64,000 nucleotides of DNA from Pilimelia anulata (GTDB lineage Bacteria; Actinomycetota; Actinomycetes; Mycobacteriales; Micromonosporaceae), in contig NZ_BMQB01000001.1 of NCBI RefSeq assembly GCF_014647895.1, positions 310,001 to 374,000 of the forward strand. Direction: 5' to 3'. Made by a program: the position numbers and the translations under genes. The notes below the pieces were generated by a model. It did not search any database and was not told where the DNA came from. It saw nothing but the letters and a program-made list of their open reading frames with translations. This document shows, piece after piece, positions 35,265 to 44,135 of the stretch. Every line of letters starts with the position of its first letter. The first letter of the stretch is position 1.

Positions 35265-35975
35265 TCAGCCGAACATCTGGGTCCAGTACGCGGTACCGCC
35301 CCGGGCCGCCCGGGCGACCGCGGTCACGCGCGAGGCGCAACGCAGGATGTTCTCGCGGTGCCCATCCTTGCTGGACATCCACATGTCGACGACGCGCTCG
35401 GCGTCCACGGAGCCGCCCATGGCGATGTTCTCGCTGACGTAGCTCCCGCTGTAACCGGCGTCCCTGGCCCGGTCCCAGGGCTTGCGACCGTCCTTGCCCG
35501 TGTGGCTGAAGTAGTCGTTGTCGGCCATGTCGCGGCTGTGCCCGGCGGCCGCCGCGTACAGCTTGTCGTTCACCGACACCGCCCCGCAGCCGGCCTTCTC
35601 CCGCTCGATGTTGATCAGCCGGGTGACCTCCTGCTCCTGTGCGCTGCCCTTCCCCCGGTACACCGGCCGCTGCGGCCGCTTGCGCGGCTCGCGCTGCCGC
35701 ACCGGCTGCGCCCGCTTCCCGGCGCGGCCGGCGGCCCGCACGGCCTTGCGGTCGGCGGTCGGCGACGGCGTCGGGGTGGGCGCGGCCGTCGTCGGCCCGG
35801 GGGTGGCCACCGGGGCGCCGGCGAGCACGCTCTCGGGCAGCGGCGCGGGGAGCTCGGTGCCGTCGTTGCGCACGGCGCAGCCGGTCAGGGCGACGGCCGT
35901 ACCGGCGGCGACCAGGCAGAGCAGGGCGGGGCGGAGCGGGCGGGATTCTCCGGGGCGGGAGAATGGGCGCGTCAC
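35265..35975 (-). CDS. CAP-domain (SCP/PR1-like) lipoprotein
   Basis: A 236-residue protein with a lipoprotein signal (ALLCLVAAGTAVALTGC; modified cysteine near residue 33), a proline/threonine-rich linker and a basic stretch (residues about 75-105). The CAP domain begins at VTRLINIEREKAGCGAVSV. It carries the CAP histidines and acids in AAGHSRDMADNDYFSHTG and YVSENIAMG, then WMSSKDGHRENILRCASRVTA when read across residues 198-218. Bacterial CAP proteins are often secreted or surface proteins of unknown activity. The gene converges on the I36-type gene with a 13-bp gap. The GTG at 35975 is the only start before the signal. Confidence 0.88.
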   Translation of the reverse strand: MTRPFSRPGESRPLRPALLCLVAAGTAVALTGCAVRNDGTELPAPLPESVLAGAPVATPGPTTAAPTPTPSPTADRKAVRAAGRAGKRAQPVRQREPRKRPQRPVYRGKGSAQEQEVTRLINIEREKAGCGAVSVNDKLYAAAAGHSRDMADNDYFSHTGKDGRKPWDRARDAGYSGSYVSENIAMGGSVDAERVVDMWMSSKDGHRENILRCASRVTAVARAARGGTAYWTQMFG

Positions 35976-36560
35976 GTTGATCTGTCCTTCCGCGGGGGCG
36001 CGGCGCCGGCCGGCGCCGCCGCGGGCGAGCCCGACGGTGGGTGGCTGTCGGGTGGGGTGGCTCGACCCGGCAGCGGACGCTATCGATTCGGGTGGTAACG
36101 GGGCAACGCCGGTAAGCGAGACTTAAGGTTCCGCTGCGTCGCTGCCCGCCCGTCCCGGCTGTCCGTTTTCCGGTTGTCCGGGTGGCCGCGGCCGAGGTCA
36201 GCGACGTGATGGCCGACGCCCCGGCTTGACGTCGCGGCCGGGCCGACGGACTATAGAAATATCGCCGGACGCGCGACGCCGGTCCAGCAAGGGATATCCG
36301 TCCAGCAACACGATGATCGAGCGTGATGGTCAAGCGTGATGGCCGAGTACCTGCTGCTGGCGCTCTTGAAGATCGAATTGCCGACATGGGGATCCGGCGA
36401 GAGATCGAAAAACGCGAACAGGGAGCGGCGACAGCCGCTCACTGTTCGCGGAAACGACCCGGGTGTTCCGATCCGGGGGTCCGTGTTCGGGCGGTAGCCT
36501 GATTGATGGGCGCGCGTTGAATCGCCGGGGAATCCGGCTGCGCAGGGACAAGGAGACGAT
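35976..36560. other. 585-bp intergenic region, less GC-rich than its surroundings
   Basis: I see no convincing gene here. It holds AT-rich patches such as GACTATAGAAATATCG near 36248, short direct repeats (GTCCAGCAA at 36282 and 36300; AGCGTGATGG at 36320 and 36333), a strong hairpin at 36413-36450, and TAGCCT at 36496-36501, a possible -10 for the small coiled-coil gene at 36561. The base composition suggests a decayed or imported segment. Confidence 0.6.
36413..36450 (-). terminator. Strong hairpin followed by T-run on the minus strand, no gene feeding it
   Basis: CGCGAACAG pairs with CTGTTCGCG, then after a G-A mismatch GAGCGGC pairs with GCCGCTC around a GACA loop. On the minus strand TTTTT follows at once (plus AAAAA at 36408-36412), as in an intrinsic terminator. 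No minus-strand gene lies between it and the plus-strand gene at 36561, so it may end an unannotated small RNA. Confidence 0.5.
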
Positions 36561-36752
36561 ATGGCGAAGGCCCTCTATGGCCACGTCGGCGTCGCGCGGG
36601 ATCGCCGCATCACCGACGAGGTCACCCGTCTGCGTGCCACGGTGCGGGCACTGGAGTTCGAAGTCGCCCGCCTGCGGGCGGAGAACGATCGGCTGGCCGC
36701 CGCGGTGGCCGAGTCCGACGATCTGCTGCGCTTCGAACCGGCGCTGACCTGA
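36561..36752 (+). CDS. Small conserved coiled-coil protein upstream of smc
   Basis: A 63-residue protein starting MAKALYGHVGVARDRRITDE. The middle, LRATVRALEFEVARLRAEND, has heptad spacing of Leu/Val/Ala typical of a short coiled coil, and it ends AAVAESDDLLRFEP. From memory, similar small proteins stand alone in related genomes; no function is known. The ATG is preceded by AAGGAGA at the right distance, strong support for such a short gene. Dimerisation through the coiled coil is the only inference I would make. Confidence 0.75.
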   Translation: MAKALYGHVGVARDRRITDEVTRLRATVRALEFEVARLRAENDRLAAAVAESDDLLRFEPALT

Positions 36753-37090
36753 CCGAACCGCACCGCACGCGACGGACCATCCGGCCCGCCGGCCCCCGGG
36801 TGACCACGCCCCGGCCGGTCGGCGGTGCCGGCACACCACCCGCGCCGCCGTACCGCGGTGCGCTGCCCGGTCGCACCCCGCGCCGGGAATCCTCCCCACC
36901 CGGACCGCCGCCGTACCCGCCCACCCGACCGGGTGAACGGGCCGGACAGGCGCGTACCGGGTGTTTTCGCCGCCGACCGGTGCCCGCCGGCCCGTGTCGC
37001 GACCGGCGGCCGAACCCGGCACGGGTACCCTCGGCACTCTGACCGCGCGGCCGCGCCCTGGCCCGCGCGCCGAACCCGCTGCGGAGATTC
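36753..37090. other. 338-bp non-coding interval before smc
   Basis: The interval is proline-codon-like C-rich sequence without a supported gene. TACCCT at 37026-37031 is a plausible -10 about 60 bases before the smc start. In several actinobacteria an acylphosphatase gene lies here; none is present. Confidence 0.5.
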
Positions 37091-40000
37091 GTGCACCTCA
37101 AGAGCCTGACGGTGAAGGGCTTCAAGTCCTTCGCCTCCGCCACCACGCTGAAGCTGGAGCCCGGCATCACCTGTGTCGTCGGGCCGAACGGCTCCGGCAA
37201 GTCCAACGTCGTCGACGCCATCGCCTGGGTCCTCGGCGAGCAGGGCGCCAAGGCGCTGCGCGGCGGCAAGATGGAGGACGTCATCTTCGCCGGCGCCGGC
37301 GGGCGGGCGGCGCTGGGTCGGGCCGAGGTCACGCTCACCATCGACAACACCGACGGCGCGCTGCCGATCGAGTACACCGAGGTGTCGATCACCCGCCGGA
37401 TGTTCCGCTCCGGCGAGAGCGAGTACGAGATCAACGGCGACTCCTGCCGCCTGCTCGACATCCAGGAGCTGCTCAGCGACTCCGGCATCGGCCGGGAGAT
37501 GCACGTCATCGTCGGCCAGAACCGGCTGGACGGCATCCTGCACGCCAAGCCCGAGGACCGGCGCGCGTTCATCGAGGAGGCCGCCGGCGTCCTCAAGCAC
37601 CGCAAGCGCAAGGAAAAGGCGCTGCGCAAGCTCGACGCGATGGAGACCAACCTCAACCGGCTGACCGACCTCACGGCCGAGCTGCGCCGCCAGCTCAAGC
37701 CGTTGGGCCGGCAGGCCGAGGTGGCCCGCCGGGCCGCCGGCATCCAGATGGACCTGCGCGACGCCCGGCTCCGGCTGCTCGCCGACGACCTGGCCACCCT
37801 GCGCACGACGCTGGACCGGGAGATCGCCGACGAGACCGCGCTGCGCGAGCGCCGCGGCCACCTGGAGGCCGAGTACGCCGGGGTGCAGCGCCGGCTGGGC
37901 GAGCTGGAGGCCGGGCTGGCCGCGGACGCGCCGCTGCTGGCCGCCGCGCAGGACACCTGGTACCAGCTCTCCACGCTCCAGGAGCGGTTCCGGGCCACCG
38001 ACCAGCTCGCCGAGCAGCGGCTGCGCCACCTGGAGGCGCCCGAGGAGGCCGAGCGCCCCGGCCGCGACCCCGACCAGCTCGCCGCCGAGGCGCAGCGGGT
38101 CCGGGAGCAGGAGACCGAGCTGCGCGAGGCGCTGCGCGAGGACCAGGAGCGGCTGGCCGAGGCGGTACTGCGCCGGGAGGACCTGGAGGAGTCGCTGGCC
38201 GACGCCGAGCGCGCGCTCGTCGCCGAGGTCAAGGCCATCGCGGACCGGCGGGAGGGCCTGGCCCGGCTGACCGGGCAGGTGCAGTCCGCCCGGACCCGGA
38301 CCGCCACCGCCGCCGAGGAGATCGAGCGGCTGGTCGCCGCGCACACCGACGCCGCCGGCCGGGCCGCCGCCGCGCAGGGCGAGCTGGAGGAGGTCGCCGC
38401 CCACTCCACCGAGGCGGACCGGGACAACGCCGAGATCGACGCCCGGCACGCCGACGCCGTCGCCGCGCACGACGCCGCCACCGCCGCCGTCCGGGAGCTG
38501 ACCCGGGGCGAGCGGGACGCCGAGCGGGAGGCGGCGAGCTGGCAGGCCCGGGAGGAGGCGCTGGCGCTCGGCCTCAAGCGCAAGGACGGCGCCGGGGCGC
38601 TGCTCGCCCGCGCCGCCGAGGTGCCCGGCCTGCTCGGCAGCGTCGCATCCCTGCTGACCGTGGACGCCGGCTGCGAGGCCGCGCTGGCCGCCGCGCTCGG
38701 CGGGCTCGCCGACGCCGTCGCCGTGGCCGGCGTGGACGAGGCGGCCGAGGCGATGCGCTCGCTGCGGATCGCCGACGCCGGCCGCGCGTCCCTGCTCGTC
38801 GCCGGCCCCGCCGGCCCCGGCCTGGACGGCGCGCTGGACCGGCTGCGCCCCGCCCTGCCCGCCGGCGCCCGCTGGGCGCCGGACGTGCTGCGCTGCCCCG
38901 ACGACCTGCGCCCGGCCGTGCTGCGGGCGCTGCGCGACGTGGTCCTGGTACCGGACCTCGGCGCCGCCGCCGAGCTGGTGGCCGGCAATCCGGAGCTGCG
39001 CGCGGTCACGCCGGACGGCGACGTCGTCGGCGCGTACGCGGCGGCCGGCGGCTCGGCCAAGGCGACCAGCTTCATCGAGGTCCAGGCCGCCGTGGACGAG
39101 GCCCGGACCAACCGGGTGGCCGCCGAGCGTACGGTCGTCGAACTCGCGGGCCGGCTCGACGCGGCCCGGGCGGAGGTCACCGACCGCAAGGCGGACGTGG
39201 ACGCCGCGGCCGCGGCCCGCCGCGCCGCCGAGGGCGAGCGCAACGCCGCCGCCCGCCGGCTGGCCGAGCTGGGCGCCGCGGCCCGGTCGGCGTCGGCGGA
39301 GACCGAGCGGCTGGCCGCCTCGCTGGCCCGGGCGCAGCAGTCCCGGGACGCGGACCTGGCCAGCCTCGTCGAGCTGGAGGAGCGGCTGGAGCTGGCCGAG
39401 GCCACCCCGGTCGACGCGGACCCGTCGGCGGAGGAGCGGGACCGGCTGGCCGCGCTCGTGCCGCACGCGCGGCAGAACGAGCTGGAGGTCCGGCTCGCGG
39501 TCCGGACCGCGGAGGAGCGGGTGTCGGCGCTGTCCGGCCGGGCCGACTCGCTGGCCCGGCAGGCCGACGCCGAGCGGGCCGCCCGGGAGCGCGCCGCCGC
39601 CCGCCGGGCCGCCCGGGCCCGCGGCGCCGGGATCGCCCGGGCCGTCCGGTCCGGGGCGCAGCAGGCGCTCGACCGCGTCGCGGTCTCGCTGACCGCCGCC
39701 GCGACCGCCCGCGACGGCATCGCGGCCGCCCGGTCCGCGCGCGAGGCCGAGCTGTCCGAGGTACGGTCGGCGGCCCGCGACCACGCGGCCGAGTTGGAGC
39801 GGCTGACCAGCGAGGTGCACCGGGACGAGGTGGCCCGGGCCGAGCAGCGGCTGCGCATCGACCAGTTGGAGGCCAGGGCCGCCGAGGACTTCGGCCTGGA
39901 CGTCGAGACGCTGATCGCCGAGTACGGCCCCGACCAGCCCGTCCCGCCGACCGAGGTGGAGATCGCCGCCGCCGCGGCCATCGGCGACATCCCGCCGGAG

Positions 40001-40669
40001 GCCGAGCCTTACGACCGGCCGGTGCAGGAGAAGCGGGCGGCGAAGGCCGAGCGGGAGCTGAACCTGCTGGGCAAGGTCAACCCGCTGGCGCTGGAGGAGT
40101 TCGCGGCGCTGGAGGAGCGGTACAAGTTCCTCTCCGAGCAGCTCGAGGACCTGAAGAACACCCGCCGGGACCTGCTGACGGTCGTCAAGGACGTGGACGA
40201 CCGCATCCTCGAGGTGTTCACCGAGGCGTACCACGACACGGCGCGCGAGTTCGAGCAGGTGTTCTCGGTGCTGTTCCCGGGCGGCGAGGGCCGGCTGGTG
40301 CTCACCGACCCGGGCGACATGCTGGCCACCGGCGTCGAGGTGGAGGCCCGCCCGCCGGGCAAGAAGATCAAGCGGCTGTCGCTGCTGTCCGGCGGCGAGC
40401 GGTCGCTGACCGCGGTGGCGATGCTGTGCGCGATCTTCCGCGCCCGGCCCAGCCCGTTCTACATCATGGACGAGGTCGAGGCGGCGCTGGACGACGTCAA
40501 CCTCGGCCGCCTACTCACGCTGCTGGAGCAGCTCCGGGAGAAGAGTCAGCTCATCGTCATCACGCACCAGAAGCGGACGATGGAGGTCGCCGACGCCCTG
40601 TACGGGGTGACGATGCGCGCCGGCGTCACCGAGGTGATCTCCCAGCGCCTGCGCGTCGAGGACGAGTAG
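37091..40669 (+). CDS. smc: Chromosome segregation protein SMC
   Basis: SMC with ScpA and ScpB condenses and individualises the chromosome. The 1,192-residue protein has the N-terminal head MHLKSLTVKGFKSFASATTL with Walker A GPNGSGKSN (31-39), a first coiled coil (about 165-495), the hinge (about 500-660, including CEAALAAALGGLADAVAV), a second coiled coil (to about 980), and the C-terminal head with the signature LLSGGERSLTAVAM (about 1098) and Walker B YIMDEVEAALDD (about 1124). Length is normal. The GTG at 37091 follows CGGAGA. No scpAB gene is in the window. The 3' end is 12 bp from the convergent SGNH hydrolase. Confidence 0.97.
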   Translation: MHLKSLTVKGFKSFASATTLKLEPGITCVVGPNGSGKSNVVDAIAWVLGEQGAKALRGGKMEDVIFAGAGGRAALGRAEVTLTIDNTDGALPIEYTEVSITRRMFRSGESEYEINGDSCRLLDIQELLSDSGIGREMHVIVGQNRLDGILHAKPEDRRAFIEEAAGVLKHRKRKEKALRKLDAMETNLNRLTDLTAELRRQLKPLGRQAEVARRAAGIQMDLRDARLRLLADDLATLRTTLDREIADETALRERRGHLEAEYAGVQRRLGELEAGLAADAPLLAAAQDTWYQLSTLQERFRATDQLAEQRLRHLEAPEEAERPGRDPDQLAAEAQRVREQETELREALREDQERLAEAVLRREDLEESLADAERALVAEVKAIADRREGLARLTGQVQSARTRTATAAEEIERLVAAHTDAAGRAAAAQGELEEVAAHSTEADRDNAEIDARHADAVAAHDAATAAVRELTRGERDAEREAASWQAREEALALGLKRKDGAGALLARAAEVPGLLGSVASLLTVDAGCEAALAAALGGLADAVAVAGVDEAAEAMRSLRIADAGRASLLVAGPAGPGLDGALDRLRPALPAGARWAPDVLRCPDDLRPAVLRALRDVVLVPDLGAAAELVAGNPELRAVTPDGDVVGAYAAAGGSAKATSFIEVQAAVDEARTNRVAAERTVVELAGRLDAARAEVTDRKADVDAAAAARRAAEGERNAAARRLAELGAAARSASAETERLAASLARAQQSRDADLASLVELEERLELAEATPVDADPSAEERDRLAALVPHARQNELEVRLAVRTAEERVSALSGRADSLARQADAERAARERAAARRAARARGAGIARAVRSGAQQALDRVAVSLTAAATARDGIAAARSAREAELSEVRSAARDHAAELERLTSEVHRDEVARAEQRLRIDQLEARAAEDFGLDVETLIAEYGPDQPVPPTEVEIAAAAAIGDIPPEAEPYDRPVQEKRAAKAERELNLLGKVNPLALEEFAALEERYKFLSEQLEDLKNTRRDLLTVVKDVDDRILEVFTEAYHDTAREFEQVFSVLFPGGEGRLVLTDPGDMLATGVEVEARPPGKKIKRLSLLSGGERSLTAVAMLCAIFRARPSPFYIMDEVEAALDDVNLGRLLTLLEQLREKSQLIVITHQKRTMEVADALYGVTMRAGVTEVISQRLRVEDE

Positions 40670-40681
40670 CCCGCCGCTTCG

Positions 40682-41389
40682 TCAGCGCGGGGAGAGCAGC
40701 GGGGCGACCGCGGCGTACCAGCGGTCGGCGAGCACGGCGTAGCCGGGGTCGTTGGGGTGCAGGTTGTCGGCGAAGTGCGCCGTCCGGTCGAGCACGTCCA
40801 GGTCGACGAGCTGCGCCCGGTCGGCCAGCGGCGCCACCAGGCCGGGCAGGGCGGCGTTGAACGCGGCCATCCGCTCCCGGATCGGCGCGGCCGGCGAGCC
40901 GATCATCGAGCCGACCACCAGGTACGCGTCCGGCGCCCCGGCGGCGATCGCGTCGAGCAGCCGGGCCAGCCGGTCGGTCGCCCCGACCTCCCGGCCGGCG
41001 ATCTTGAGATCGTTGGTACCGAGCTGGAGCAGCACCAGCTCGGGCTCGGCGGCGCGCAGCCACCCCGGTACGGCGTCCGCCGCCTGCCCGACCCGCAGCC
41101 CGGCATGCCCCTCGTGCTCGGGGTCGAAGCTCCCGCCGGAGCTGACCGAGCCGACGAAGTCCACACTGGTCAGCTCGGTCAATCGGGAGTACAGGTGGCC
41201 GCGCCAGCCGGCGCCGTCGGTCGAGCCCGTGCCGGCGGTGAGCGAGTCGCCGAGCGGCATGATCCGGACGGGCGCGTCCCCGTCGGCCCGGTCCACCGCC
41301 CGCGCCGGCTCGGCCAGCAGCAGCGCCGCCAGCCCCCCGGCCGCCGCCAGTACGCTCCGCCGCGTCAGTCCTGCTCCCCTTGCCGGCAC
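40682..41389 (-). CDS. Secreted SGNH/GDSL hydrolase
   Basis: A 235-residue esterase/lipase-like protein. The N-terminus LTRRSVLAAAGGLAALLLAEP resembles a Tat or Sec signal with a twin arginine. Block I is RIMPLGDSLTAGTGS (catalytic Ser in GDS), block III LQLGTNDLK (Asn) and block V ADNLHPNDPGY (Asp and His). Substrates of such enzymes range from acyl esters to acetylated cell-wall sugars and cannot be told here. It is 74 bp from a second, similar SGNH gene on the same strand, a tandem duplication. Convergent with smc. Confidence 0.88.
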   Translation of the reverse strand: MPARGAGLTRRSVLAAAGGLAALLLAEPARAVDRADGDAPVRIMPLGDSLTAGTGSTDGAGWRGHLYSRLTELTSVDFVGSVSSGGSFDPEHEGHAGLRVGQAADAVPGWLRAAEPELVLLQLGTNDLKIAGREVGATDRLARLLDAIAAGAPDAYLVVGSMIGSPAAPIRERMAAFNAALPGLVAPLADRAQLVDLDVLDRTAHFADNLHPNDPGYAVLADRWYAAVAPLLSPR

Positions 41390-41463
41390 CGGTGATCCGC
41401 CCCTCTCGATCGCACGTTCGCCGGAATTCTACCGGTGTGCCCGGAGTGCGAGCGCGGTGCGGT

Positions 41464-42417
41464 TCAGTACAGCGACCAGTACCGGACGCCGCCGCGCCCG
41501 ACCCGGGCGGTCATCCACGCCCGCCGCGGCCCGCCGCCGGCCGCCGCCACCGTGCGCAGGTGCCACCAGCGGCACCGGGTGCCGTGGACCATCCGGTGCT
41601 CGTCCACCGTGGAGCCCGCGCACCGGTACCGGGCGGTCTGCGGGTCGTCGCCCGCGGGCCAGGCCGGGCCGTCCCCGCGCAGGACCGGTTCCAGGGCCCG
41701 GTACCAGCGCTGGGCCAGGATCGCGTACCCGCGCCGGTTCGGGTGCAGGCTGTCGGCGAAGTCGCTGAACACGTTCAGCGTCGCCATGTTCACCACCCGC
41801 ACCCGCGGCCCGCGACGGGCGGCCACCGCCGGCAGCGCCCGGTTGTACCGGGCCAGCCGCGCCCGCACGTCCACCCGCGGCGAGTTGGCCACCCGGGCGA
41901 CCAGGATCGTGGCCCGCGGCGCCAGCCGGAGCAGGTCGTCCAGCAGGTACCCGAGCCGGGCCGGCGCCGCGGCCACGTACGGCCCCGGCAGCTTCACGTC
42001 GTTGGTGCCCAGGTGCAGCAGGATCACGTCCGGCCGGGCGGACCGGACCAGCCGCGGCGCGTCCCGGCGGGCGTTGTCGATCCGCCAGCCGGGCCGGCCC
42101 TCGTGCTGGTTGTCGGCGAACGCGCCGCTGGCCCGCGAGCCGACGAAGTCGACCGGCACGCCGACCAGGCCGAGCTTGCCGCGCAGTCCCCGGCGCCAGC
42201 CGTCGAGCTGCGGCGAGGAGGTGCCCCACGTGATCGAGTCGCCGAGTGGCATGATGCGGACCGGGTCGCGCGCCGGCACCCCGGTATCGGCGATGGTGCC
42301 GTCGCCGCGGGTCGCCGCGGCCCGGCGGACGACCTCGCGGGGGACCAGCGCCAGCGCGCCGGCCGCCAGTGCGCCGGCCGCGGCCAGCGCGACCAGGCGG
42401 TGCGTCCGGGTCAGCAC
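41464..42417 (-). CDS. Secreted or membrane-anchored SGNH/GDSL hydrolase with C-terminal extension
   Basis: From the GTG at 42417 the protein has 317 residues. RLVALAAAGALAAGALALVP is the signal anchor; RIMPLGDSITWGTSS gives block I, LHLGTNDVK block III and SDFADSLHPNRRGYAIL block V. It shares RIMPLGDS, VDFVGS and LGTNDxK with the neighbouring hydrolase. It adds about 55 residues at the end, with two cysteines (RYRCAGS and TRCRWWH) that may form a disulfide in a small substrate-binding module. A longer start at 42540 would add 41 arginine-rich residues before the signal and is less likely. Confidence 0.85.
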   Translation of the reverse strand: MLTRTHRLVALAAAGALAAGALALVPREVVRRAAATRGDGTIADTGVPARDPVRIMPLGDSITWGTSSPQLDGWRRGLRGKLGLVGVPVDFVGSRASGAFADNQHEGRPGWRIDNARRDAPRLVRSARPDVILLHLGTNDVKLPGPYVAAAPARLGYLLDDLLRLAPRATILVARVANSPRVDVRARLARYNRALPAVAARRGPRVRVVNMATLNVFSDFADSLHPNRRGYAILAQRWYRALEPVLRGDGPAWPAGDDPQTARYRCAGSTVDEHRMVHGTRCRWWHLRTVAAAGGGPRRAWMTARVGRGGVRYWSLY

Positions 42418-42783
42418 CGTGCCGGCCCGTTCGGCGCCACAACGCCGGTCGGGGGCGAACGCCGGTCGTCGCACCGGGCGGTCGGCCGCGGGGCGCGCGG
42501 AGCCGGCCGGCGGGCCCGCCGGCCGGCCGTGCCAGCGCACCGCGTCCGCATGCCCTCCCGCCTACCCGCGGGGTCGGGGAAAAGTCGGTCCGTTCGCGCA
42601 GCCGGACCGCCCCACCCCGCCGCCCACTCGTCCCGCCCGCCCGCACCACCCGCCCGACCCGCACCACCCGCCCGACCCGCACCACCCGCTCAGTCCGCCC
42701 GACCCGGCCCGGCCGGCGCCACCCCCGCCCAGCCCGCGTCGCCCGCTCAGCCCCGCACCGCCCCCGACCGATTGGAGCCGCCC
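42418..42783. other. 366-bp interval between divergent SGNH and HAD genes
   Basis: The interval must contain both promoters, but I see no clear boxes. It is extremely C-rich on the plus strand in its right half and contains three 18-bp tandem repeats (42641-42694). An open frame continues upstream from the HAD gene to an ATG at 42550 and would add a Pro/Ala-rich tail; no ribosome site supports it. Confidence 0.5.
42641..42694 (+). repeat. Three 18-bp tandem repeats
   Basis: CCGCACCACCCGCCCGAC occurs at 42641 and 42659, with a variant ending in TCAGT at 42677. In the frame of the downstream HAD gene the units read as Pro/Ala/Arg repeats. Confidence 0.8.
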
Positions 42784-43440
42784 GTGCGGCGTTCGCCCGC
42801 CACCGCCCTGCTGATCGACCTCGACGGGGTCGTCCGCCGGTACGACCCGGCGGTCGCCGCCGACCTCGCCGCTCGGTACGGCCTCGACCCCCACGCCCTG
42901 CGCGCCGAGGCGCTGCGCCCGGCGTACCGGGTCCCGGCGATCCTCGGGCGGCACGACCCGGCGCGGTGGCGGGCCGACGTGGCCGCGGCCCTGGCCGAGC
43001 GGGTCGGCGGCGCCGACGCCGCCGCGGCGCTGGTGGCCGAGTGGGCCGCCGACCGCGGCGCGGTCGACCCGGCCGCCCGGGAGCTGGTCGCGGGGGTCCG
43101 GGCCGCGGGCCGCCCGGTCGCGCTGGTCGCCGCCGCGACCGCCGAGCTGCCGGCCGAGCTGGCCGCGCTGGGGCTGGCCGGCGCGTTCGACGCCGTCCTC
43201 AACTCGGCCGACCTGGGCGCGGCCCCGCCCGCGCCGGACTTCCTGGCCGCCGCCTGCGCGGCCGTCGGCGCCGCCCCGGCCGACTGCCTGCTGGTCGCCG
43301 CGGACGAGCGCGCCGTCCGCGGGGCGCGAGCGCAGGGGCTGGCGGCGTACCGCTGGGCCGGCGGCCCGGCCGACGCCCGCTACGTGCGGGCCGCGCTCGG
43401 CGTCGGGCCGGGCGACGGGGGGCGCCTTAGGTCCCGATGA
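42784..43440 (+). CDS. HAD-superfamily protein with degenerate active site
   Basis: A 218-residue HAD-fold protein. Motif I is intact, LLIDLDGVV (Asp12, Asp14). When the rest is aligned with typical HAD phosphatases the other motifs are lost: motif II Ser/Thr becomes Ala116 in VALVAAATAEL, the motif III lysine of RKPD becomes Pro148 in GAAPPAPDF, and the motif IV pair DD becomes Ala172-Ala173 in LLVAADERAVRGARAQGL. It is therefore probably not a working phosphatase. The GTG at 42784 has TTGGAG upstream. The upstream Pro/Ala-rich open frame is not included. Possible roles are binding or regulation; nothing in the context decides. Confidence 0.78.
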   Translation: MRRSPATALLIDLDGVVRRYDPAVAADLAARYGLDPHALRAEALRPAYRVPAILGRHDPARWRADVAAALAERVGGADAAAALVAEWAADRGAVDPAARELVAGVRAAGRPVALVAAATAELPAELAALGLAGAFDAVLNSADLGAAPPAPDFLAAACAAVGAAPADCLLVAADERAVRGARAQGLAAYRWAGGPADARYVRAALGVGPGDGGRLRSR

Positions 43441-43531
43441 AACCCTGGCACAGGGGGCTGCGTCGGGGCGTGAGCTGTGGTTGGCTGGCCGGGACATCGA
43501 CGAAGCCGACTGCGTACGGCGAGGAGACAGG

Positions 43532-44077
43532 ATGCAGGGGTACGGGCGAGTGATGGCGGCGACGCTGGGCGTCGCACTGGGTCTGGCCGCGATGGCACCG
43601 GCGACGGCCGCGGGCCCGCGCACGCTGCACGGGTCCGGTAAGGCGACGGACGACGGGGCCGGCGGCGCGTTCCGGCACGACCCGAAGCTGGTGCCGGACG
43701 GCACCTCGATCCACCTGACCGCGGCGTCGCTGAGCACCGGGGTCACCAGGACCACCCTGACCGTGCGCGGGCTGCTGCCGAACCGGACGTACGGCGCACA
43801 CCTGCACGCCAAGGCGTGCACCACCGACCCGGCGGCGTCCGGGCCGCACTACCAGCACGAGCCGAGCACCGACCCGCACGCGGCCAACCCGCGCAACGAG
43901 GTCTGGCTGGACGTCACCACCGATGCCAACGGCACCGCCGTCACCGCGGCGGAGAACCCGTGGGAGCTGCGCGCCGCCCCCGGCGCGCTGGTGATCCACG
44001 CGGACCCGACCAACCACGACCACAACCCCGGCCAGGCCGGCGCGCGGGTGGCCTGCCTGCCGCTGACCGCCGAGTGA
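43532..44077 (+). CDS. Secreted Cu/Zn superoxide dismutase family protein
   Basis: A 181-residue protein with a signal peptide (VMAATLGVALGLAAMAPATA). The core shows the SOD pattern: TYGAHLHAKACTTDP (two copper-ligand histidines), SGPHYQHEPSTDPHA (bridging and zinc-ligand histidines), ALVIHADPTNHDHN, and ARVACLPL, whose cysteine can pair with the one in KAC. The usual active-site arginine of GxRxACG is in GARVAC. The metal-ligand set looks complete but the spacing differs from classical SodC, so enzymatic activity is probable, not certain. The ATG at 43532 follows GAGGAGACAGG. Confidence 0.85.
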   Translation: MQGYGRVMAATLGVALGLAAMAPATAAGPRTLHGSGKATDDGAGGAFRHDPKLVPDGTSIHLTAASLSTGVTRTTLTVRGLLPNRTYGAHLHAKACTTDPAASGPHYQHEPSTDPHAANPRNEVWLDVTTDANGTAVTAAENPWELRAAPGALVIHADPTNHDHNPGQAGARVACLPLTAE

Positions 44078-44135
44078 CCGCCCGGTGAGCCCCGCCCGGT
44101 GGCCGACACCCACGGCCACCGGGACCCGCGGCCGG

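Noticed and set aside
36575..40234. Very long minus-strand open frames opposite smc (up to 1,219 codons), and similar ones opposite the subtilisin (46876-51804) and ppk (5403-8822)
   Set aside because: They are antisense shadows typical of GC-rich codon use; their translations are low-complexity Gly/Arg/Asp/Val-rich and lack domains, while the opposite strand encodes complete known proteins.
32510..42694. Tandem repeats at 32510 and 42641 as CRISPR arrays
   Set aside because: Units are contiguous 15- and 18-bp copies with no spacers, and no cas gene is present.
42550..42784. Upstream ATG at 42550 giving the HAD protein a Pro/Ala-rich tail
   Set aside because: No ribosome site there, while the GTG at 42784 has TTGGAG; the tail is encoded by the tandem repeat region and lacks domain character.
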